From Bryoerythrophyllum caledonicum (Eukaryota > Streptophyta > Bryopsida > Pottiales > Pottiaceae): a stretch of 64,000 bases of DNA. Position 1 is the first letter of the stretch. Each line of letters opens with the position of its first letter. The notes under the pieces were generated by a model. That model did not search any database. It saw nothing but the letters and a program-made list of their open reading frames with translations, and had not been told where the DNA came from. Positions 1 through 13,523 of this stretch are shown here, piece by piece. Both the position numbers and the translations under genes were made by a program. The stretch lies in assembly GCA_963971425.1 (NCBI GenBank), contig OZ020517.1, positions 15,714,904 through 15,778,903 of the forward strand, given 5' to 3'.

Positions 1-2589
<2,589 letters not shown>

Positions 2590-2590
<1 letters not shown>

Positions 2591-2870
2591 TCAGTATCAG
2601 GCTGGTATCCTCGAACGGATATCAATCGCGAAAATAGCACCTGGGTATCTTGCGGGTATTCCCCGAGCTGTTTGTGAGCGCCTCGGTATCATGACGGTAT
2701 CACCTGGGTATTTCTGACCGGGGGTCGATTTTCTGGATATCAATCTCGAAGGGCTGAGGAATGGACGATTGCACCTAGGTATCTGGCGGGTATTTCTTGG
2801 TATTGGGCTAGTATGAACGAAGATTATAGCGTGGTTATCAATCGATATGTGCAAACAAAGAACCTGTAGT
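2590..2870. repeat. Diverged duplication rich in GGTATC/GGATATCAATC
   Basis: Two related blocks follow each other. One has GGATATCAATCGCG, GCACCTGGGTATC and GCGGGTATT; the other has GGATATCAATCTCG, GCACCTAGGTATC and GCGGGTATT. Scattered GGTATC words fill the gaps. Similar words (GGATATC, GGGTATCAACC) recur at 6340-6430, so this may be a dispersed repeat family. No coding potential is seen. Confidence 0.4.
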
Positions 2871-4200
2871 GTTTTTGTACTAGTTAGCTAAGGTTGGATG
2901 ACCTACAACCACCAACTTAAGCTTTCTGACCTATTTATAGCGTTAGTATACGTGGTAAGAATTTTTTTGGGAATTCAAAATAGGATTTCATGAATATTGC
3001 AATTGTCGTGACCATTTATTTCTTCATATTGAAATTGCTACAAATTTTCAAAGTGGATAGTAAGCCGTGACCCATTCTCGACATACAAAACTCTCTACTT
3101 CCACAGTAAGTTGTGCTACTGACCACTTGTGTAAGAGACTAAAAATCGAGAGCTTTGAACCAATTATAAAGTGACACCCAATCATAATTGGCTTTCCTAA
3201 AATTTTGGAAATGGGGTGGGCGGCTGGTGGTTTTGGCCCACAAAGACTGTTGATTCTGGGGTTGGTGGTGGTGATAGGTCATCCAACCTTATACTCGGCT
3301 CCCTTTTTCAACAACACTCTTTAGAATAGCCCAGATGGTGTTGTAAAGGTGATATCTATTCATGTGGTAGATACGAGGGTGGACTTCGTAGATGATGGTA
3401 AATTTTGGTAGGACAAATGGGGTTGTACATAATGAATAATTATTTTTCTTCTTGTGAATAGTTTTAGTCCAACATATGTATAGAGGTTCTTTTATGTGAT
3501 TAATATAAATATAAATATAAATTATGGTTGGAGTAAAAATGTTTGTTTTATTCTTCCAAATTGAAGGTAAAACCTTTCTATGGACAATGCAAAAGAGTGT
3601 AGCCCGAAATGCTCAAACATTTAAATATTTGGAATATGAATGAAATGTTTTGTGTTTAAATTCTTGCCGGAGGACATTATTGTGATCCATTCACTTTTTA
3701 AATATCATTTGTCTTGTTGAATGCTAAAATTGCTCAAATGCTATACCGATTAAAAACTTAAAAAATAAACCCTATATTGGAACTATCTTTAAGAATTTTA
3801 AGAATTTTTTAAATTTTTGTTGGTCTTACAAATTCATTTTTAGGGTTATTTTTTACTGTAAACATGTTGAATATATTATATAATGAAAACAATATATTAA
3901 AAAAAATTAAACCCTAAATTTTCAAGAGTACCCTCGACAAACTTTTGAAGGTTCGAGCAGATTCCGATGGCATTTACAACATTTTTCTTCAATTTTTTTT
4001 ACTGTACATGGACATTACTAAAAGCTTTGTGGGAGTCTAATTTTTTCCTAAATCGACATTTAATGAAAAAGTTATAGGGTTTTGAATTTCAAATGGGGAA
4101 AGTCAGCATATCAAACAGCTCCATAAACCTTTGCTAGGACACTCTATTGAATGTAAAATTTTCAATACTAACAAAATTACAAATAGTATTATTTCTTTTA
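2871..4200. other. AT-rich intergenic DNA, no feature seen
   Basis: The stretch is AT-rich with short homopolymer runs and no ORF above about 60 codons on either strand. I saw no splice-linked exons, RNA gene or ordered repeat. Confidence 0.5.
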
Positions 4201-4290
4201 ACTACATGTTGTAATACGCACAAATTTTTGACAATATGTTGTAATATGCACAACGTTTTGACAATATGTTGTGATATGCACAAGTTTTCG
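4201..4290. repeat. Tandem repeat, 3 x 30 bp
   Basis: Three consecutive 30-bp units (4201-4230, 4231-4260, 4261-4290) share the pattern ACAATATGTTGTAATATGCA followed by CAA and GTTTTG, with a few substitutions each. The small minus-strand ORF over it (repeated CAYYNILSKRC) is a product of the in-frame period and is not a gene. Confidence 0.8.
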
Positions 4291-4710
4291 ACACTTCATT
4301 AAAATTGTCAAAAAAAAAGAGTATCAAAATGAGCCCAATTTGTAGTAGTGTGCATAGAGCTATAAGGTAAAGCGCCCAATTCCTATTGGCCACTCAATTC
4401 CAATCAGTAGAGTATGCATGGCATGGTGTATGAAAATGGTGCATGAAGCAACCCAAAACCAAGAACTCAAAATATGAAAACCCCAGTCATTATCGGCATT
4501 GGGTCATGAAGTGTGCAATTTTGGGTTGCTCCACCTCAATTGAGCTCTCATTGGTGGCCTTGCCTCAAAAGTCAAACAAGGCCGATCGGCATTGGGCACC
4601 CTCCATGAGTTGGTTATCCATCGCATGTCTTCTCTCTTTTTACTCACTCTCACTTATTGGCATTGAGCAAAGGAGGGCACCAAATTTCACCAACTCTATT
4701 GTTTAATTAT

Positions 4711-5171
4711 GGGCTCAAGTGGTTTTTGGGCTTTAAAATTCTATATCAATTCTAAATCTTTGAAATTAAATTGGAAAAACATTTGTAGAGTTTCATTCCT
4801 AATTCCGCATCTTTCTATATAATATTTTGGACATACAATGTCATTTCAGCCCCCAATTGGATTTAGTGATCGGAATTGGGTGCCTCTACTTTAATATGAG
4901 TAGAAGAACTCCAGTTCTCAAAGGAGACTGACATAAATATAGTGTTTTTACATTCTCTACACTAAGCCTATAGCCACGAGACATAGGTTAAGGTAGAGAC
5001 CCAATTCCGATCACTTAAGCCAGTCGGGGACTCAAATGACATTGTATGTCAAAAACAAATATGTAGAAAGATGCAGAATTAGGAATGAAACTCAACAAAC
5101 ATTTTTTCAAATTTAATCTCAAAGGTGGCAAATTGATATGGAATTGAAAGCCCAAAATCCATCAGAGCCCA
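4711..5171. repeat. Long imperfect inverted repeat (foldback/MITE-like)
   Basis: Left arm about 4711-4895 and right arm about 4986-5171 are imperfect reverse complements. Shared blocks include GAGTTTCATTCCTAATTC, GCATCTTTCTA, GACATACAATGTCATTT and AGTGATCGGAATTGGGT; the arms begin and end with GGGCTC/GAGCCC. The roughly 90-bp centre is unpaired. There is no ORF, so it would be a non-autonomous foldback element or hairpin-RNA source. A clear target-site duplication was not found. Confidence 0.75.
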
Positions 5172-5808
5172 AAACTATGCTGTAGACTCTCTAGTATTTG
5201 TCATGATGTGGATCAAACTCAGTGTCCCACGTTGTCCCAATGTTGAAGGCCGACCTTGAGTAATTTAGAGAAGGCCTACCATGTTAAAATATCTCATGTG
5301 TGACCCAAAATCGCTCACACCACAATAAGAACTTGTGAATAGAGCATAGAGTTTGGCGCCCCTTTTCTCTTACTATTTCCACCCTTCAAATGATACCATC
5401 CATCCAATCCATTACCAAGTTGCCGCGGTGTCCATGTTTATTACATGTGCTTTCAAATAACAGTATCCCATCACGGAGATGGCGTAAATGGAGATGCCAT
5501 CTCAGGGTAGGTGTGTGGAAGTCTAAAACTCCCACTTGGTAGCCCCTACCAAAAAAATTAGCTAAAATTGTGATTTTTAGTTTAGATAACCGGCAAAGTA
5601 GTTAGTATTATTTAGAAGTAGGTTGTATAGTAGTTAGTGAAAGTAGGTGAATGCTTGACTAGTTAATTAGTGTTATAGTGGTGATAAAATCGGGCCTTAA
5701 AAAATCAAGTTTGGCGCCCGGAAAAACTTAAGGAGGGTGCCCGGGCGGGAGGATCACTGGGAGAGTTTCCGGGACAAAAGCTTGAATCACCATTTAGGGC
5801 TAAATTAG
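5172..5808. other. Intergenic DNA without recognised feature
   Basis: No supported gene is present. GC content is slightly higher than around it. The minus-strand ORF over 5705-6046 overlaps a MITE-like unit and does not resemble a known protein. Confidence 0.4.
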
Positions 5809-6181
5809 CTACCGTAGGTGACCCTCTGGTCCGGCATAAATTAAATAGAAAAGCCAATGCCGAATTAAGTGGAAAACAATTTTTTGAAAATGCCAAAATT
5901 GTAAAAAATGTACGTTTACAGATTTTGGCACATAGAATGACATCAAAGGGAATTGAGGCTTGGAAAGTCTTCATCCATGGCATTTCATGCATATTTACTT
6001 GGGTTTGGAATCCCAAGGTCTTGAGTTCAATCCCCATGGATGCCAAATCAAGCCAAATATAGTTGTCTTTGATTTCTTGCCGAAAATAACATTATTTTAT
6101 TTTGAATGTTGAATGTCATTTTTTCACTTTAATTAATTATTCGGCATCAAAGTGCCGAACTATAGGTTCACCTACGGTATC
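5809..6181. mobile_element. MITE-like element with about 27-bp terminal inverted repeats
   Basis: The left end (from about 5809) reads TACCGTAGGTGACCCTCTGG and continues TCCGGCA. The reverse complement of the right end (to about 6181) reads TACCGTAGGTGAACCTATAG and continues TTCGGCA, so some 22 of 27 positions match. The span is about 370 bp with no transposase. No convincing target-site duplication was seen. A tRNA-like module lies inside it. Confidence 0.5.
5979..6045 (+). other. tRNA-like module, possible SINE head
   Basis: A 67-nt segment can be drawn as a degenerate tRNA. Acceptor arms are GGCATTT and GGATGCC followed by A. There is a strong central stem TTGGG/CCCAA, and GTTCAATCC fits the pol III B box GWTCRANNC. 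The T stem pairs only partly and the D arm is too short, so this is not a functional tRNA gene. It is more likely an old tRNA-derived SINE head or chance. Confidence 0.25.
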
Positions 6182-6339
6182 CAAGTTTTCATTAAATAGA
6201 TAGAATATTTATTAGTCTAAGTATTTAGGTTTCTCTTGTTAATAGTGGTTGATAAAGTCCTAAATTCTTATTTGGAAGAATAAGAATTTGTACTTTTATA
6301 AAATAGAAGAAAATATTTGTTTGAAAAAAAAAAGACTGA
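6182..6339. other. AT-rich spacer
   Basis: The stretch is AT-rich with no feature beyond the edge of the neighbouring MITE-like unit. Confidence 0.3.
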
Positions 6340-6650
6340 TATCCGGGATAAAGGTAGGGTATCAACCATGATACTGCCTCGATAGGGTATCAACCGGATA
6401 TCACATAGCACAGGGTATCAACCACAATCGAGGATGGCGAACCACAGCAAAAGAAGATCGACACAACACGAGAAGGCGAGCCACAATAAAAGAAGATCGA
6501 CACAATACAAGAAGGCGAGCCACAGCACAAGGAAATTGATACAACCAAGGAGATCCACTCAACACGAGCAACGACGCTAGAATGTGAGCTGTGAGCTGTG
6601 AGCCGTAAGCAGTGAGCGGTGAGTGGTGAGCAGTGAACAGTGGGGAGGGA
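6340..6650 (+). repeat. Minisatellite (about 39-bp unit) followed by GTGAGCN heptads
   Basis: From about 6440 the unit ACACGAGAAGGCGAGCCACA plus roughly 19 more bases ending GGAGATCGAC recurs two to three times. It is preceded by several GGGTATCAACC words. From about 6585 to 6645 it passes into heptads of the form GTGAGCT/GTGAGCG/GTGAGCA. The same 39-bp unit and the complement of the heptads reappear at 8248-8530. Confidence 0.6.
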
Positions 6651-7280
6651 GGATAAAAATGGACAAGAATATTCTAATTATAGGAATTTTCTATAAATGA
6701 TATTTGAAATTTTCTAAAAAAAAGTAGATTTTGCAACCTATTACCGTTGTTTACAAATGTCTTCTATGATTTTTCACTTACAAATGGGCCATGAAATTGC
6801 TTCACATGAAAATAAATGTTGAATTTTAGAAACAAACCTAACCAAACTTTAATATGGAGTTGACTATTTCTTGTTCTTAAATGGATGAATAAATTTGGAT
6901 GATATATTTCATGGATGGACATAGTTTATGGATGAATGAAGTTTAGGGCATCCATTCAAAATCTCATCTAGTTTTACAAAAATTTCTTTATGAACGACAT
7001 GAAATTTAATGGGAAACAAAAACTATGTTAGTTTTCAGTGCTTCATAATTCATGCGGCATAACAAAATATACCTTTCAAGAGTGAAGATGAATCACTGAA
7101 CTACGTTCTTCTGTATCAAAGAGCCTACTAGGCCCATTTATTTCTTTTATTTTTTGTCTAATTTTTTTGATTTTTTTTCCCGTTCCCAACAACAGGTTAA
7201 ACATATTTTAAAAAAATTTCCTCAACAAATTCTACTATTTCTACAAGTGAAAATCGTTGAACTTCAAAAAAAATTTGTGA
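6651..7280. other. AT-rich intergenic DNA, no gene seen
   Basis: No ORF of note, no RNA gene and no ordered repeat were recognised. Confidence 0.4.
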
Positions 7281-7292
7281 AGCCCAAAAGAG

Positions 7293-7963
7293 TTCCTCGG
7301 TACCAAGGAGCCATTTTAGCCCTCCAAAGTTTTGTGTAGTTTCAAAGTTGAACTGTAAAAGAGGCAATAACTTGCCATAACTACTATGACCAAAACAAAA
7401 AAAACTTAGAGATTACTACTGTGGAGTAGGAGCTGTACTTCATTGAAACTAAAACTTGGTGCATGTATATTCTTATCGTCTTCCAGGTTTGCCTTGCACA
7501 AGAATCTTTATACATAATACAAGTGTTTGCAGTTCACCCACGCTTTGCGTTTGCCTAATGCTCCGCTGCGATGAAGATTATAGTGGAAGCAAGAATTTTA
7601 GTCTTCAAAATTACATAAAATTTTGGAGTACCAAATGGGCACTTTGGTACCAAGGTGTCATTTTTCCCCTCACTCAAATTGTAGTGGAAGCAAGAATTGT
7701 AAAATTATGTAAAATTGTAGTAGAAGCAAGAATTTTTGTATTCAAATTTTTGGAGAAGTTTGGAGTGCCAAATGGGCAATTTGGATAACCCCTTAAGGAT
7801 AAATTTTCTTGATGAGCAACATCTTTATAATAATTATTTTTATTTTTTATTTTTTTGATTTTGCCCTTAGAGCGCTCCTCCGTACCAAGGTGCCCTTCGG
7901 CAGGTGGTGGTGGTGGTGGTTTTTTTAATTTTGCCCCCAAGGCGCTCCTCGGTACCGAGGAGC
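7293..7963. repeat. Four copies of a GGTACC-centred palindromic motif
   Basis: The motif around CCTCGGTACCRAGGAGCC occurs at 7293-7312, 7640-7659 (diverged), 7874-7893 and 7944-7963. The last copy, GCTCCTCGGTACCGAGGAGC, is a perfect 20-bp palindrome. The third and fourth copies sit in a direct duplication beginning TTTTGCCC. Between them, 7580-7780 carries short direct duplications with AGTGGAAGCAAGAATT and CAAATGGGCA. No coding function is evident. Confidence 0.6.
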
Positions 7964-8247
7964 CCCTCAGCTGGTTTCTTTTTTCTTTTTTTTCTTTTTC
8001 TTACTAATATTTTAGAAGTTGCTATATTTTTTAAAACTATAAGCTGAGCAATCATTCATCTGCATTCATCTATCTACATTCATCCAAATATCCTCCAAAC
8101 AATTTATTTCCAGGTTTTAAATCGAATTTTCTCCCATTTTGAACTTTTTTCATACCACGGAAATAGGTCACAATGTAAAATTGTTTGTTATAAATCATCC
8201 CACATCTGTGGTTATAGGGTGCCCAACCGAAAAAAATAAATTGCTTA

Positions 8248-8530
8248 CGACTCACTGCTCACCGCTCATTGCTCACTGCTCACGTTCTAGCATCCTGCAA
8301 CACGAGAAGGCGAGCCACAGCACAAGGAGATCGACATAGTCGAGGATATTGACACAACACAAGCAGGTCGACACATCTGAGGAGGGCGAACCGCAGTACA
8401 AGGAGATCGACACAACCGAGGAGGACAAACCACAACACAAGGAGATCGACATAGCCAAGAAGGGCAAGCTACACCATAAGGAGATCGACACAACCGAGGA
8501 GGGCGAACCATAGCACAAGATAGCAAACCA
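8248..8530 (+). repeat. Heptad block plus 39-bp minisatellite
   Basis: First come CTCACTG/CTCACCG/CTCATTG heptads at 8250-8285, complementary to those near 6.6 kb. About six units of a 39-bp repeat then follow with core GATCGACACAACCGAGGAGG then GCGAACCACAGCACAAGGA. Because 39 is a multiple of three, ORFs of 81-114 codons run over it on the minus strand. They are repeat artefacts. Confidence 0.75.
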
Positions 8531-9369
8531 GTACTATGGAGCAAGGGACGGTACGAGGGGAAGTGGAAGAAGAGGAAGAAGAAGAAGGTGGAAGGGAGTT
8601 GAAACCACCTAAGGTTTGAATTTGCAAACACCTAGGGTCTAAATCACAAACTAGGGATAGTGGGAGATTACTAGGCGTGGAGGAGGTGTAAGGAGATTCA
8701 CGACCGCGACGAGAAGATTCAGAGACTAAACCACGATTTCAAGGGGGTAGCGGGTACAACAAGGAGGTGGCAAGAGTTGTGAACAAGGTGATTCTTGTCA
8801 ATTGATGGATTTTTCTTGTTTGTACAACTTTCTCGTTTGTAAGATCTCTTCTCATTTTTCTTTTTCTGGGGTGAATTCCGGTTGCCTTCTTTCCGGTCTA
8901 GGAAAAAGTCTCCCGGTAGACTCTACTTAGACCTCATACGTCCTAGATCTTGAGTTCTTGTTACTTGGGCATCCACGTTTCGTCCCATCGTTTGTTTTCC
9001 ATTATTCCGGCCTTGTGCCAAGTCTTCTTTTTGGTTTTCTCTATTCTTCCCTTTTCTCTAGGTCTTGCCTAAATTTTCCATCTTTTTCCCGGTCTCTCCA
9101 ATCACCTGGGAAACCCCCTTCAAAAATTCTTGTTCTTCTAAGTCATCTCTTTTCGCTTGAAGTGGTCAATATTGACGTTGTTTTGTTAGTTGTGTTACTA
9201 GATACGTGAGATGTCTGCATCCACGTTAATCTATAAAAGTATTTAGGAGAAAAGTACACCGGTTGTCCGATATGCTTGTGTTTCCGGGCCGGACCGGAAA
9301 TTGTGATAAGTTGATAGGGCGATTGGTGGAAGTACAGGGACATCCCGGAGTTAGTCCATTCCGGACAAT
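8531..9369. other. Intergenic DNA, no supported gene
   Basis: A purine-rich stretch at 8540-8610 leads into moderately GC-containing DNA. The 83-codon plus-strand ORF at 8958-9209 is Phe/Ser/Leu-rich and unlike any protein I know. Confidence 0.35.
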
Positions 9370-10620
9370 ATGACTCCACCTTGGACGTTGAAGCTTTCCA
9401 AGATTGATCCTAACAAGTGGGAGGGGACGGAGCAAGAAGGAGAATTGGAGGAAGATCTCACCCGGATGGGCTGCATGGGATTATACGAGAAACCGTGGGT
9501 CTTCCAGAAGAGACATGCAGCTGCCGAGTTGTTACCTCCCGGAACTTCAAGGGAGTCTACTGGGCTAATTCCCGAACATGGACCACAAAAGTATGGCGTG
9601 AGGTGTATTCCTATCCTCAAGAGGAGGGGTGGACACCCGGGGTCAACCGAAAATTGCTCGATAAACACTTATCAAATTCCTACGACGTATCAGAGTGCTA
9701 CCGGAGTGATCAATTCACGAATAATCGATTGTGGAGGGTGGTTGAGTTTTTAACCCCAATCTTTTACCTCAACCAACGTGAAAGAATCACAACGCAACTG
9801 GCCACCACCTACATACATGCATTCTTCGAGGAATCGTTCTTGGACTGGGGGTTCTGGTGGAAGAACCAATTTTGCCACAACTCTGGGCAATTCAACAAGA
9901 TGGATGTTCGAAGACCTTTTTGACTCCATACCTCATGCACTTGTATGAGTATTATGACTGTCTGGAACCGGAAGAAAATAGAGTTTGAAGACAAGGGATG
10001 GCTCCCAGGACCATGCTCCTCGGGCCTTTCTCCAACATACTGAGCTACGGTTGGCATTACCGGCAATCCCACGGGAGGCCTCATCATTTCAAGCGCTCCC
10101 GAACAAGGGTAGGTCATCTCGGTCTCACCAAGAAAAACCACCACCACCACCCCGGCCCTCCAAGAATCTTACACTAGTGGAGAACATAGCCAAGTTCTCC
10201 CGCAATGTGACCCGGGATATCCAGCACATGGAGATGGAACTTTCGGAGGCAAGGCGTTTTTAGAGGGCTCTTTAGAAGGTGTTTGGAGTAGAAAACACCG
10301 GCCGGAGACATTTTGGCTATAGCTCCGAAGGACCGGGAACAATTGACCAAAGTGAAGAAGGATCTCTGGACATCCCAAAAGGAGCACCTTCACATGAAGG
10401 TGAAGGCACAAGAGACTATGGTGGCACTAACCAAGTTACTTGCTGGACAGACGAGTGCCATTATACCATTGCAAGCCTGGAGCCGACCCCGGAAGAAGAG
10501 ATGGTTTGTCTATACCAGTTTTCTTTCTTCGGAAGATGATGATCCACCCACTCAATGCCCCTTGAGTAGAGCGAATTTTCCATCCTCGAAGGAGTGGGCT
10601 GTGAAGGTCTATTAGAGGCA
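9370..10620 (+). pseudogene. Decayed unknown protein-coding remnant, frame switches
   Basis: Plausible protein sequence runs through several frames. First comes LKLSKIDPNKWEGTEQEGEL. Then, one frame over, come NFKGVYWANSRTWTTKVWRE, LLDKHLSNSYDVSECYRSDQ and FFEESFLDWGFWWKNQF. Next is a Pro-rich linker (EKPPPPPRPSK) and a charged helical stretch (NVTRDIQHMEMELSEARRF). The last frame has DREQLTKVKKDLWTSQKEHL. Frame changes and stops imply loss of function. Composition resembles captured or retroelement gag-like proteins of plants, but I do not recognise the family and assign no function. Confidence 0.4.
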
Positions 10621-10969
10621 ATGAGCTCTCTTAGTCAAACTTCCCGGGAAGGAATCGGTTGAACTTTCTTTCTCACAAACGGATTCTTTGGTTGAGTCTT
10701 CAGTAGCCATGCTTGTTGATCCAGTGGAGACTTTTCATGTATCGGTGGATACTCCCAGTATGTGGCAACACCTTTTTTGAAGAGTTCCTCCCCTCTGGAT
10801 TAGTTTCTTGTCCGACATCAACCCTCTAGACAAGAAATCAAACCATTGGAGAAGAAGAACTTACTTAAAATATTCTTTCCCCCTGCAAATTCGCTGAATT
10901 TTACTACAGTTGAAGTTCTTGCTTCTTCTTCCATGAGTGTCTATTTTTAAAAAAATTGTTGGGTAAGTT
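10621..10969. other. Intergenic DNA, nothing recognised
   Basis: The stretch lies between the decayed ORF and a direct repeat. No feature was seen. Confidence 0.3.
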
Positions 10970-11252
10970 GCGCATTTTTGTCTTGTTTGTGTGGTACAAA
11001 TTTCAAGTCAGTTTCAAAAGTATTGAGTGTGTTACGTGCATTTTAGTGGAAGGGGGTTCTGCCAAAAAATTCAGGGTCAGTTTTGAACACTACAACTTCG
11101 GCGTGTTGTAACTTCTTGGTGGAAGATCTTTTTTCAACATTTATTTTTCCTCAAAGATGCGCATTTTCTGTCGTGTTTGTATGGTGCAAATTCCAAGTCA
11201 ATTTCATAAGTATTGAGTGAGTTACGTGCATTTTAGTGGAAGGGGGTTTTGC
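10970..11252 (+). repeat. Direct repeat, two copies of about 92 bp
   Basis: Copy one is about 10970-11061 and copy two about 11159-11252. Both run from GCGCATTTT through GTGTTACGTGCATTTTAGTG (GAGTTACGTG in copy two) to GAAGGGGGTT. Spacing is 189 bp and identity looks near 85%. Confidence 0.7.
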
Positions 11253-11502
11253 ATATTTGTAATTTTTTATTGCTATTGATTTTCAATTGTTCTTTAATTG
11301 TAAATGACATGATTGTGGGGCTTGAGTTTCAGGTAGGAGTTTACTACTTGTTACTCTTTCTTAGATTTTCAAAGTTGACTGTAGCCCAAAAACTCTATGC
11401 TAGATTATGTTTTCTATACAAGAAGTAGAATTAACTTGGTGTAATAAATGGCTCTCAAAATTACATTGTATGTTGAATTCATGTGAGCTTTTTACCACAC
11501 AA

Positions 11503-12225
11503 ACTAGACAAGTAGGACCATTTTTTCCAATAAGTTTTACTACATTTTTACACTTGATGTATAATGTATAGATTTTGAAAGGTGATTGCGGCCAAAAATG
11601 CATGGAGGACCTTCTAACATTAAGTAGATGGAAGATATCCATCCTTTGTTCAAAGAAATCAAAAGCCAATTTGGAAAATGATTTTTAATCTAGAAAGAGT
11701 TGGCCCATTGAAGAAATTAAAAGGAAAAGACAAGATGACATTGGCAAAAAGCAGGAAGGAAATTAAAAAATACAATTTACATTGATGGTACATGTTTTAT
11801 TTAGAATAGTTGCTTTTGAGTTTGACCTTATATTTGGACATCAATTGTTGTCAAGGTATATCTTATCTTTATTTTTATTTTTATACCTGACATCTTTTGA
11901 GATTTCAATTACACACTCGTCTAATGTGAAAATCATTTCATTTCTATTAGTTGGGTCAATTATTGTCCACATAAAAAACAATGTTCTAAAGTTTCATACT
12001 AATAATTTTTTCAAATTATGTGTTCTTTTTCATATTTCATTTTTATAATTATTATATTGAAAGTATTTTATACCGAGTTCATATCATCTTTTTACAATAC
12101 GATCTCAAGAAGGATTGAAACAATATTATTTGATTGAAACAATCTAGACAAGTAGGGGCTTATTTTCCAACAACTGTTAATACATTTGGACATTTGATGC
12201 AAAAGATATAATTTTTTGTAGTTCA
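11503..12225 (+). repeat. Dispersed diverged repeat, two copies
   Basis: A stretch beginning CTAGACAAGTAGG and continuing TTTTCCAA, CTACATTT (or ATACATTT) and TTGATG occurs at about 11503-11580 and again at about 12143-12225, with many substitutions. The DNA between and around them is AT-rich without a supported gene. Confidence 0.5.
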
Positions 12226-12796
12226 ACGGAGCCCATAATGTACATAATATGTCCATGGGGACCATTATAAGTTGTGGTTTCCATTGGCTAGCATAAACTT
12301 TCTTGGTGGTGAAGTTCACCGGTGGTCTTCACCTTATGAAGTTGGGCGGTGGATTTCACCGTTGGGTGTATACACTACTAACCGGTCAAGACTTCTTCAT
12401 GCATTACTTTATTCTTTTTTTGTCTTGTCCAACATCCACCACTCGCCTCAAATAACCATGTCTTGGCCGAGACTTCTTGACCGGGCGGTGGAGTACTCCA
12501 CCGTAGTGTAAAACCCCCCTTAGTGTAATAGAACCACTTTCCACTTAGGCCGTGGTGCCTGCAATAATGTGACATTATTGTGGAAGAGAGAAAACATTGC
12601 ACGAGTCCGTGCTAGTTTTCATGTGGACAGTTTATCAACTTCAAAATTGAAAATTGAAAATTTATCAGCCGTTTGTGAATTAAATGTATGAGTTTGCCAA
12701 AAAAAACATAAGGTATATCCCCTATGATCTACAGATTAAACAATGTGCATATGAAGGAAATCCAAAGAATAATACAATTATTTTTCAGTGATAGCC
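12226..12796. other. Intergenic, CACCG-rich patch
   Basis: 12290-12510 carries repeated CACCG/CGGTGG words on both strands (for example GTTCACCGGTGGTC and GATTTCACCG). It could form a small foldback but shows no gene. Confidence 0.3.
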
Positions 12797-12919
12797 AATA
12801 GAATCACAATCTCAATTGGAGTGAAAAAAAAATCACTTCAATTAATATAATTATTTTTTGATGATTTAATACAATTGTTTTTCAATATTTTTATTATTCT
12901 TTGAGATTGTGATTCTATT
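12797..12919. repeat. Short inverted repeat, perfect 19-bp arms
   Basis: AATAGAATCACAATCTCAA at 12797-12815 is exactly complementary to 12901-12919. The 85-bp interior is AT-rich. A small MITE-like or foldback element is possible. No target-site duplication was identified. Confidence 0.6.
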
Positions 12920-13234
12920 TTCCGATGAGATGTGAATTAATTTTGAATTTTCAAAGTGGTCAGCCATGTTTAGCCTATTTCTCCACTAGGTAACCCCGAC
13001 CAAAAGTTAGGGATCTTGACGACCAATAAGCCTTAATTTGGAGCTGACACAGAGTGAATGGGTGGAAATGGGACAAATATGGGGTGAAATGTTATCAGTC
13101 TCCTCACTGCCACATTTATCTAAATCTAGACTCTACAAAGTCTCGAAATAAAGATTGTTGCTAATTTGATTAGAAATCACTCTTGAAGATGTGAGATAAA
13201 ACCATATCAATTTAAAGTGAAATCCTTCGTATAA

Positions 13235-13403
13235 AAGTTGCTTGACAAAAAGAAATGTGAATTTTACTATGGAGCCTTGAAATGCTTTTGAAAATCTCCA
13301 AATAACATGTATATAAAAGTTTCATGACAAAAAGAAAATTTGTGAATTTTACTATGGAGCATTGAAATTCTTCTGAAAATCTCCAAGTAATATGTATAGT
13401 TCA
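13235..13403 (+). repeat. Tandem duplication, 85-bp period
   Basis: Two adjacent units share TGACAAAAAGAAA, GTGAATTTTACTATGGAGC, TTGAAAT, GAAAATCTCCAA and ATGTATA, offset by 85 bp. The unit lies just upstream of the GDSL remnant. Confidence 0.7.
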
Positions 13404-13523
13404 AAGTCCAGATTTGACGTGAAAGTCCAGATTTAGTCGACTTCTTCTGTAAGTTAACGTACGTTATAGCCGGCTGCGGAGTCGGAGAAGACGCGGTCTG
13501 ATCGCCTTGCGTTGCAATTGCAG

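Noticed and set aside
5979-6045. Functional tRNA gene
   Set aside because: Short D arm, mispaired T stem and an eight-base anticodon loop.
8248-8530. Possible CRISPR array
   Set aside because: Units are contiguous diverged tandem repeats without unique spacers, in eukaryotic DNA.
8273-8631. 81- and 114-codon minus-strand ORFs
   Set aside because: The 39-bp minisatellite period is a multiple of three, so open frames arise without selection.
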